Source: Gnetum montanum
Taxonomy: Eukaryota > Streptophyta > Gnetopsida > Gnetales > Gnetaceae
Length of the DNA stretch: 64,000 nt
Assembly: GCA_015680685.1 (NCBI GenBank)
Contig: MNCI01001925.1
Coordinates: 1-64,000 of the forward strand
Direction of reading: 5' to 3'
Every line of letters starts with the position of its first letter. Position 1 is the first letter of the stretch. The position numbers and the translations under genes were made by a program. Below, in pieces: positions 12,131 through 21,513 of this stretch. The notes under the pieces are model-generated. The model searched no databases, was not told the DNA's origin, and saw nothing but the letters and a program-made list of their open reading frames with translations.

Positions 12131-12399
12131 AAAGACACGTTACAAGAGAATATCTTGTGATATTTTTCATTCATGTGACAAGCATGATTGAAATTCTTAT
12201 GTTACTAAACATATTTGTGTAGTTAGAGACATCATTTACCTTGAAAAATATTTGGATTATGAAGCCATCAATTAGACCCTGGAAGGTCTAATTAATTCTC
12301 TTATCTTTTTGAATGTTGAATAATTTGATTCAGAGGAAGGAAATACAATGAAGATTGTTGTAGCAATGCAGTATAATCCTAAATTTTGAGAAACTATTA

Positions 12400-13900
12400 A
12401 TTTATTTCAAAATGTCCCTACATTACTACTAGAGCTCAAGCTACTTCTAGAGGACTTGGAATACATGTTCCTCATTGATGATCATCCTATCATCATTAAT
12501 TCAACCTTGATGATCATCCAAAAGATAAAGCTAAAAAAGAGAGCTACTAAGTGGAGGAAAGGCTTTACCTAGACCCATGATGAACTCATGAGAATTAACT
12601 TCTTCATATGTTAGCACCCATATACATGGACTTGAGTGTTAGGAATCAATGTATACTTCAATGAAAACCTAATCCTAATATGTGAGATGTAGTGAAAATG
12701 ATATTATTCATCTCTTGTAAGCTAGTTTAATTACATCCATTTTGGAAGGTGAGTGAGTTAGTCCAATTGTAGTTGTACCAAAGAAAGGAAAAAAATGGAG
12801 AGTTTGTGTCAACTACAGGTTATTGAATGCTATTACATTCAAGAATCACTTTCCACTACTATTCATGGACCATGTGTTGGACAACATCTCTTGCTTCGAG
12901 TACTATAGTTTCCTTGATGGGTAATCCAGTTACAATCAAATTAGCATAGCTCTAGAGGATGAGGCTAAGGCTATCTTCATCTATTCATGGGAAACCTTTA
13001 CTTTCAAGTATATGATTTTTAGGTTATGCAATGCATTGGCCATATTTTAATTCTTGGTGATGCAAGTGCTCTAGGATTACATAGTCAAAATTATGGAAGT
13101 CTTCATGGATGAATTTTTCACATATGATAAAACATTCTAGGAAGCCCTAGACAAACTTGAAGCTATTCTACACCATTACTACCATGTAAATTTGAAGCTA
13201 AACTAAAAGAAGAGCTAATTGATGATAATTGAGAGCATAGTCCTTGGTCATAAATTCTTCAAAATAAAAATTGAAGTTAATCCTAAGAAGATCCATACCA
13301 TCAAAAACATAACACAAATTACCATGATAGTAAAGGAGATGTGATCTTTTCTTGGCCATATAGGCTATTACTATATATTTATTAAAGATTATTCTAAACA
13401 AGACATGCCATTATTTGATCTAATGAATAAGGATAATTTATTCTTATGAAACAAGGAGTGTGAAAATATTTGAAGAAAAGATTAATGCAAATCCCAATGT
13501 TGAAAAGTCCTAACTAGATTTAACTCTTTCATATCATGATAGATGCCTCTAATTTTGCATTGGGTTTAGTCCTGATGTAATTCAATGAGAAGAAGAGATC
13601 CTACTACATTCACTATGCTAGTCGACTCATCATAGGATCATAACTAAATTACATCATCATAATAAAAGAGCTCATGGCCGTTATCTTTGCACTTAAAAAG
13701 TTTAGGTAGTATGTACTTGGATGAAAGGTTTTCATCCATATTAATCATAATGTCATCTATTTTCTCATGAGAAAATTGGATTAGTTCACATCTAATTTGA
13801 TGATTAGTTCATTCACAAGATTCCATTCTACATATGATTAATTATAAGAAAGCTAAAAACATGGTGGTAGACCATATATCAAGGTTTCAAATTGAAAATA
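12400..13900 (+). pseudogene. Ty3/gypsy relic: reverse transcriptase and RNase H
   Basis: Interrupted translation shows the standard RT blocks: VSPIVVVPKKGKKWRVCVNY (about 12753-12812), a finger/palm segment with SFLDG followed by SYNQI (12903-12945), and the catalytic-loop region near 13090-13115, where the expected YxDD reads FMDE. The RNase H region follows at about 13540-13890, ending in a degenerate NMVVDHISR-type sequence typical of plant Ty3/gypsy elements. Several stops are TAA, TAG or TGA at positions expected to be Gln, Arg or Trp, consistent with methylcytosine decay. Confidence 0.8.
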
Positions 13901-14149
13901 AATGGGAAATTGTATTTCTTAATGACTTTCCTAATGATGATGTTTACAAGGTCATCTTCAATACTAGGAATGATGAGACTACACCTAATACATATATGTT
14001 CTTAATTACTTGATGGTCTAAAGGACTACTTTTGGGTGGAATAAAAAAAAGATTCAATGATTCCAACACCAGGTAAAACTTTACTTGATCATAAAAGGCC
14101 ATCTCTACAAGAGATGCCTTGATGGTCTCATGAGGTGATGTACTCATTA

Positions 14150-15080
14150 AGAGATATGATCTTCACTCATGTGCACAATGGTGTTTGTGGTGGATACTAT
14201 GTTAGAAAGAGAACCACAACAAAACTAATACTTGTGAGCTATTTTTTGCCTACCTTATTTCATGATGCTTAACACTTCATGCATTCTTGCAATAAGTATT
14301 ATTAGGAGGGAGGTATGTCCTTATGGATGAAAAGCCCACAATAGTGAATGCAATCACTTGAATACCTTAAATTGTGGGGAATTGATTTTGTTAGTCATAT
14401 TACTCCAATATTAATGAAAAAGTATATATTATTGTATGTCTTGACTACTATCAAAAGTGGCTAGAATCTTATATCATTAAAGACTGTTATCATCCACTAC
14501 AACAAGCTTCCTTTATAGTAATATACTCAAGTGTAACGTTTCTAGAATCTTGATCTTTGATAGTGGTATGTATTTTACCAGTAAGATTTTGAAGAATTTA
14601 TTAGATTCTTGTGGAGTTAACATAAATTAACTTCCCCTTATCACTCATGAACCAATGATCAAGTGGAGGCTATTATCCATAAAATTATAAGAATAATTAA
14701 GAAAATTGTTAGCAAGTATAGAAGAGACTAGGCCAACAAGCTTAATGATGATCTTTAGGTCTATCAAATGGCATTAAAGAACCCTATTGGATACACACCA
14801 TTTAAGTTGGTATATGAAAATATTCTATGATTTTATATTGATCTTGAAATGAAAACCATGGGTAATATGACCAATTTTGATATGAACTTAGATTTTGCAG
14901 AAAAAAAAGAGGCTCATTAATCTTAATCTTCTTGATGCTAATTGTAGAAATTCCCTGATACACAATGAATTAGAACATTTTTATACCAAGGTCCATCATG
15001 TGAAAAAGATTAGGTCATGTGCAAAGACTACAAGGTCATACATAAATAATGCCTTGCAACTTAACATTAACTAATGGTCA
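14150..15080 (+). pseudogene. Ty3/gypsy relic: integrase
   Basis: A zinc-binding start (HNGVCGGYYVRKRTTTK, about 14160-14215, followed by a Cys-poor remnant) leads into a core with WGIDFVSHITP (about 14377-14409) and a C-terminal segment reading VYQMALKNPIGYTPFKLVYE (about 14760-14820). This is the integrase order of Tat/Athila-type Ty3/gypsy elements. The relic ends without an LTR just before the LINE at about 15230. Confidence 0.75.
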
Positions 15081-15229
15081 TGGATTTAGCTATAAAGAGC
15101 TTTAAACATACCATGAGAAAAGGGACTAAATGCATAAAATGATGGAATTTAAAGGAAGATAACATTACCTTATTTAGAAAACCATTACTTCATTAAGGCA
15201 CATGTAATTGGGATTGCTTTGCAAATTGA

Positions 15230-16677
15230 ATTTAGCATCAAATAGAAAGTCACAGTCATAACATTGGAAAGAAAATTTTAGATGAAATAAAATAAAAAAT
15301 TACATCACAAAGAAGACATGATGATGAAGTTCCACATATTATTCAAAAGAAAAAATGCTTTAAAAGAATGGCAGTAAAGTAGTAGCCATGAAAACAAGTT
15401 GATATAAAAAATGACAAAGAAGAAAGCAACTATAGTAGTAGCCAAAGTCAAACATAAGGCTTTGGATGGCTTTTATGAGAAATTAGGAATAAAAGAATGA
15501 TAAAATTATTAAATTAGTAAAAATTACAAACAAGAAATTTAAAGAGATTGATAATTTCAAATACATCAAGAGAGTAGAAAAAAAATTTTAGTAAAATAAA
15601 ATGAAAATCTTTATAGGTGGAAAAATTATTTTCAATAATTATTAAATGAAGAATTTCCAAGATAAGACATCTAAGTGGAAGAACCAAATTTTGGTTTGGT
15701 TAATGAAACTTCCTTTTTGAAAGTGAAGAAAACCTTATCAAATATGAAAATTATAAAAACTATTTAACTAGAAAACATTCCAATAGAAGCTTGGAAAGCA
15801 TTGGAAGATATAGGATTTTCTTGGTTGACACAATTATCTAACAAAATTTTGAAGGATGGAGAAATTTCCAATAATTGTGGAAAAAGCTTTGTTGTTTCTA
15901 TTTACAAAAATAAAGAAGACATACAAAATTGTATAAACTATAAAGGAATTAAGTTAATGAGCCACACAATGGGAGAGAGTCATAGATCATAATCTCAAAC
16001 TTAAATCAATAATGTTCAAAAATATATTTTGAATTTATTCTAGGGAGATCCACTATAGCAACTATTTTCTTAATATGATAATTGATGGAGAAATTCAAAA
16101 ACATAGAAAAAATCTACATATATCTTAAATGAATTGGAAAAATCATATGGTAGAGTGCCTAGAGATATTATTTAGTGGCCCTTATAGAGAAAAAATATCT
16201 CTCATAAATATATTAAAGTGATTCAAGACATGTATGAAGAAGCTACCCCTAAAATTAGAACAACTTGTCGAACAACACCTAATTTTCTAGTTACAACAGG
16301 TCTATATCAAGGGTTTGCACTTAGCCTATACTAATTTTTCATTAGTATGGATGAATTAACAAAGGAAATACAAGATGAAATAACTTGGTGTATGTTATTT
16401 GAAAATACTATTATGCTAGTGGATACAACTATAGAAAATATTGCTTCTAAAATAGAGCAGTAGATACATGCTATAGAATCAAAGAATTAAAAATTAGCAA
16501 AAGCAAGACAAAATATATGGAATACAATTTTGATAAAAACATAAATAATGATGAAATAGAAGTGAAAATTCAAGGCCAAAAAGTTCTACATTATAAATAG
16601 TTCCACTATCTAGGACTAACCCTCTAATTAGATGATGAAATTGGTGAAGATATAAGAAATAAAATTGATGTAGGATA
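15230..16677 (+). pseudogene. LINE reverse transcriptase, 5' part
   Basis: Interrupted translation follows a plant LINE: a helical segment ending in ALDGFYEKLG (about 15455-15485), RWKNYF (about 15618-15636), then EAWKALEDIGFSWLTQLSNKI and NKEDIQNCINYKGIKLMSHT in the clear frame 15801-15992. Further RT palm and thumb fragments follow (near 16150-16670). The reading stops at the 5' end of LTR element A and resumes after it at 25315. No 5' UTR or clear 5' boundary was found, so the copy may be 5'-truncated. Confidence 0.8.
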
Positions 16678-17492
16678 TGATGGAACGCAATATTGCATGG
16701 GCCACGATATCGTGTCTTCCCTTGCGATATCATGTATGCAATTTCGCAGTGCGTCGTCAAATCTATAAATAAGAGGCAGCTCTCCCTTGTTTCACACCTT
16801 AGAGTTAGATTGTAGCAAAACTCTGGCAGTTTTCTCCCTCCAGAGATAGAATATTTTCTAGTGTTTGCTAGCAGTGTGGTGATTGTAATTGTACGACATC
16901 CTTTATTCGAGTGTGACATAATTGGACACACACATGACTAACAATAAAGATTGAGATTACTTCATCATTGCAGCATTCAGTTTGTTTATTTATTTATTTA
17001 ATTGTTATTTACTGCTTTCCTAATTAGTGTCTCACCCTTAAACTCATGATAAAACACAGAATGAGTATGAATTGATTACGAGCATTTAAGTGTGACTACT
17101 TGGTAACCTAGTAGCGTGCCTAGGATCTACACATGGTAATCCTAGTGGTAGTCATGCATGAAGTCCAAGATGTGTACGGATAATCAAGGAACAGATGCTC
17201 ATCGCACTTAGGCTAGATTAGATTCTCTTACCCTTTTCCTCTTAGCTTAGTTAATATTACTTTCCATTGCCTTCAGGAGTAGCATTAGATTAGGAAACCC
17301 ATCATACACCTCGCTCTGGACTAAACCATATGTGAAAAATATAATACTAGTCCAGGTGGGAAGATAGAGAACTATGACCTAAGGATAACTGTCTAGGTGC
17401 CACAACTAGTCCGTCTGCGGAGTTCGACTAGATTGCACATGAAAACGTTCGTATTTGTATGGTTGAGTATAGGGGTATCTCATCACTCATCA
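16678..17492 (+). repeat. 5' LTR of element A
   Basis: This 815-bp LTR starts TGATGGAACG and ends CTCATCA. U3 holds four GATATC-like motifs (16690-16750) and a CTATAAATAAGAGG TATA box at 16763-16776. The remainder matches the 3' LTR closely. Confidence 0.88.
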
Positions 17493-17493
17493 T

Positions 17494-17511
17494 TGGCACC
17501 ATTGCTGGGGA
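17494..17511 (+). promoter_or_regulatory. Primer binding site (tRNA-Asp type), element A
   Basis: TGGCACCATTGCTGGGGA lies one base after the LTR. It differs from the complement of a plant tRNA-Asp 3' end (TGGCGCCGTTGCCGGGGA) at three positions, each a CpG turned into TpG or CpA. Identification relies on remembered tRNA sequence. Confidence 0.75.
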
Positions 17512-17633
17512 TGGTGCTAGTTATCTAGATTAGTTATATCATACAAGGTCGCAGTAAAGGACTTAACGATATATCTTTTAGGAGAAAATAATTATAAAAA
17601 TTTGCATCCAAATTCACACATAATTTTACAACA

Positions 17634-19624
17634 ATGCCTCTCCTACAAGATTATAACAATACCACACTTAGTGAGGAAGTTCATTGGATAACCAAAGAAC
17701 TATATAACGATAAAGATTGGAGTACACAACCTGAAGTGGGGGTTTCTTATAAACATGAACAAAAACAACGTCATCCCAACACATGGAAGTATAACTTACC
17801 TAATGACGATGAACCCCCATTGGCCACTACAAGCTTAACGCAAATACAAGAGGCTATTCAAATCTCCTGTAGGCATCATAAAGAGAGCCGTCTACCTAGG
17901 CTCGATTTAAACAAATTTTTCCATTTTTTAGGAGGCTATGACTTAGACCCGTATGAATGTTTACAAGCCTTCTATGATGCTTGCACATGGAACAACATTG
18001 ATAATAGTTGGCAAAAGCTTAAGCTCTTTCCTATGACACTTGTTGACCAAGAAAAAGTATGGTATAAATCATTAAAACCAAATTCGATATGACACTGGTC
18101 AACAATGGTAGAAGTCTTTAACAAAAAATATCAAACCTATGCATGAGTGTCAGCCTTGAGAAAAAAAATCTAAGAGTGGAAACAAGCAAAACATGAACCC
18201 CTGGACATGGCCTTAGAAAGATATTATGCACTATTAAACAACTGTCCAGGCCATGGGTTTTCCGAGGAAAGGCTAATGTCCCATATTATTGATGGGCTTC
18301 ATGATGAAACAAGAGAGACCTTAGGAATGTATGCCCAAGGTCAACTATATGAACTATGAACCCATGAAGTCCAAGAGCTTATTAAATGGATAGCAAAAGA
18401 AGAAGGAGAAATGGCTAGATGGGAGAGTGTTGAAAAACATCAATGGGACCAAAGTCTCAACTTAACAAAGGTCCATGATCATAAAAAGGAGAAATCAACC
18501 AATCACAAGGAGAAAGACTCATCTTTGCCAATACAAAAATCATTAGAAGAAGTTGAGGAAAAGATCAATAATATGTTGGAACAGATGTATCAAAAGTGTG
18601 AAGAATTCATCAACATTATTGGAGATAGAGTTTTGACAACCCAAGAAGTAGGACAAAACAGTAGGCAATCGGAAAGAAGGGATAAGGAAATTAAGAGCTC
18701 AATTGCCAATCATACATATGAATGCAACATATGCCTGTACGATCACCCCAAGGGCCAATGCCTAATATTGTTACATTTACATGAGCATTGGAGAAATACA
18801 TTACATCCAGAGTTCGTACAGAGATACTATGTTCGATTACAGTGGCAACAATCCCAGTCATGGGCGAGATCACCACTAGACTAGAGACATCCTTCCTATT
18901 ATTCGATTCTAAATGTTTATCAAGTTCAACATCCTCTTTCTCCAACTGGGCCACCATACTCTATCGCACCACATTACTATTCTCCACAATACTATCAACC
19001 CATGCTTCAACACAACCACCACCTTGTGTACCCTATGACCCTTCTAAATTTCAACATTCTCATTTTTTCCCTCCTTCTACATTTCCACCAACTGTTCCTA
19101 AGGTGTTTGCACCACCGCAAAAACCCATGAATGACACTTGTGCTACTACTACTAACAGTAGTGAAAAGCCTCCTTAACATCAAAAGTGTATTTTCTTTAA
19201 ACACAGTCGTAAGAAGGGACAATGTAATTCAAAGGCCATTGCATCCTACAACTTAGCACAAGTCCCACACTATGGTGTACCCTTACCATCGAACCCCACA
19301 CCTCATGTAACTTCATCAGGGCCACCAACTCACACTCCAACAACAATCCGACCCAATGAACACAGCTGTAGAGAGCATCATCCTAATCCTTGCATACCAT
19401 CTAATGGTCACAAACATTATAGTGGGTCAACTCATTATCTGGGAACTACATTGCACAAATTTCCCCACTATGCTTATCATAATCAGGTGTGTGAAACCTG
19501 ATGGGGTAAATATGGCCAAGTTCTAATACTTTCAAAATGCAAGGATCCTCGTCGTCAATTATTAATCCTTGCCATCCTCAACTGTTTAGCTATGAGGGAT
19601 ATCCCTCATTCTAATAACAAGTAG
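17634..19624 (+). pseudogene. ORF1 of element A: gag with short Cys/His box
   Basis: The ATG at 17634 follows ACAACA, matching the start of element D's ORF1 at 29684. The longest open part (17634-18092) carries a retrotransposon gag core: GGYDLDPYECLQAFYDA and WQKLKLFPMTL, ending in a WYKSLKP motif. After stops the frame resumes with HEPLDMALERYY and a charged helical stretch (18411-18700). A C-X2-C-X3-H-X4-C box (CNICLYDHPKGQC, 18723-18761) follows, one residue shorter than a standard zinc knuckle between the second Cys and His. A Pro/Ser/His-rich tail ends at TAG 19622. The gag would coat the RNA and form the particle. No protease was seen, unlike element C. Confidence 0.8.
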
Positions 19625-20990
19625 GATTAATAATCACTTTTTATTTTTCTTTTGATTTAACAACTTTTTGTTTTCTAGTTTTTCATTTTTCAACCTTTTT
19701 TTTATCTTTTTATCTTTTTATGTATTTGTCTTTTTACGTTTTTGTAAGTAATATCGTCTATGAATAAAACACTCATGTGGATCGTTGGTTGAGGTGTGTT
19801 CTATGTTATTAAGTCATGAGCGATCAATTATTTGGAATAGTGATCCCATTACACCCACTCATCCATTCTATAAATAAAGAGGTTCTATTCAAGGGTACAA
19901 TGATATTTTTGACATTCTTGAAACTTAAAATTAATTTTTTGTTCATTGTACCCAGAATGAAGAAGGATGGACCAAGAGGGAATGATTAGGGTGTGACATC
20001 AAGGGGACTTTTGGATTCTCTCCCCCCCCGTCTGTGGGAGTTATCATGCAACCTGGTTGTACTAAGATCCTTGTAGATGTAATGAAAAATGGGAGTAAGA
20101 GTAATTAAAAGGGCACTCAAAAATTAATGTTGTGCTAGGGGTTCCACTGGAAAGACATGCACCCATGCTTGAAGGTTGGCAGCTTCTCTGGATTCAGTAT
20201 TCAAAAGAAGAAAAAGAAGAAAAGAAAAAGAAAAAGGAAGTGCCACAAAACAAAAATCACTCCTCCCTTGAATAAAATGCCAAGTGATCGTGAGCCTTGT
20301 TGTTATGGTACTCTCATAGTTGCTCATCATGGGATGAAACAATGCGATGTCACTGATTAGAGGAATGGACTTGGTCCTGATCTTGGAATTATGGGTTAAT
20401 GAAACCTTAATCATGCTTTGCACGCAAGATTCATTATGCCATGGGTCAGTTACCTCATGTCCCAATCTCTACGATCCCTTTCTATAGGTCGTCTCATCTC
20501 ATTGTTCATGTAATTGTAGCTTGTGTGCCATGTAGCATAGAATTTTCATCTCATTTCAGTGATATTTACATGTGTGTGTTTTGTGGAGTTAGTGCGGATT
20601 ACATTTAACCCTTCTAATGCCCACAGACACTTTAAGTGTGGTTACACAAGGGCATTATAAGTTGGAACCTACTTTGGGAAGGACCCACTTGTGTAATCTT
20701 TTGTATTATTCACTTATGACATAGCTCACACACACTATTTCTTACCCTCAGCATAATTTTTCAATTGATTTTCTTTCCCTACTATTATCCCTCTGAATTT
20801 TAATGTTTCAATGTACCATTACATACCCTTTTTCTTACCACCCAAGGTTTTATTGGTAAAATCCACATCGTCATCATTAATTGTGCCTTTGGATGTAATG
20901 CAATTGCCCTAGAACCCTTGATAATAGCCAATGTCCTCAAGTTACAATGTTTATTTCAAGAAAACCCCTTCAAAATTTGGTATTTTTGTT
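19625..20990 (+). other. Conserved non-coding spacer of element A
   Basis: No ORF here is conserved, yet short blocks are shared in the same order with elements D and C. These are GGGTGTGACATCAAGGGGA (19989-20007), GAAAGACATGCACCCATGC (20151-20169), and a block with ACTTTGGGAAGGACCCACTTG (20648-20697). A further TATA-like CTATAAATAAAGAGG lies near 19868. Small frames at 20124-20465 and 20157-20360 are judged accidental. The spacer may carry RNA signals such as packaging or 3'-end formation. Confidence 0.6.
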
Positions 20991-21009
20991 GTACCTCACA
21001 TCACTATGG

Positions 21010-21060
21010 ATGAGATATCGCGTATGCAATATCGCGTACCCACCACCTATAAATAGGTTA
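21010..21060 (+). promoter_or_regulatory. Internal promoter before ORF2, element A
   Basis: A GATATCGCG (21013-21022) and an AATATCGCG (about 21028-21036) precede a CCTATAAATAGG TATA box at 21046-21057. Motifs and spacing copy the U3 region of the LTRs. The ORF2 ATG is about 460 bases downstream, leaving a long leader containing a small intron. Element D has the equivalent at 33620-33695. Confidence 0.6.
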
Positions 21061-21459
21061 CCCCTTGCAACACTTAGTATCATTTTTTCATTCACATGGT
21101 GGGAGTTTTTGAAATTTTTCTCTACAACTTGTGTTGGAGTGACCGTTGCTTTTCTCACTCTATCTCGCTCGCTGGTACTCTAATTTTTCTTCCGTTTGAA
21201 CCTGATTGAACTCGGAGTGTTTAGTTTAGTCATGGGAGAGGGACACTTGCCGAAAAGTGCCTAAACTTTTTTGAAATTTATTATCACCAAAGGACATCAA
21301 TCAGGGTAATTATAATAATTGTGCCTAAAACTCATTTAACCCCTAGGTATACTGGGAAACTAAAATGAAACCCACCTAAGTCACAGGACTCATTATTACA
21401 AAATTTCGGGCATGATCACACGTGATAACATACGATCATTAATAAAGGCAAGTAGTAAG

Positions 21460-21513
21460 GTATAACTTAACTTCAAAAAAAACCTTACTAATGCTTGACC
21501 CATGTGATTGCAG
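21460..21513 (+). other. Mini-intron ending at the ORF2 ATG, element A
   Basis: A 54-base interval starts AAG|GTATAAC, contains a TTACTAATGC branch-point-like sequence about 20 bases before the end, and finishes GATTGCAG immediately before ATG 21514. Element C has the same arrangement (60 bases, 49849-49790) and element D retains both ends around an assembly N. Repetition of this layout in diverged elements argues for a real intron. Confidence 0.55.

Noticed and set aside
16494-16931. 145-codon minus frame as a possible gene
   Set aside because: It spans the LINE/5' LTR boundary of element A, and a similar frame appears at 24543-24740 in the 3' LTR, so it is a shadow of LTR sequence.
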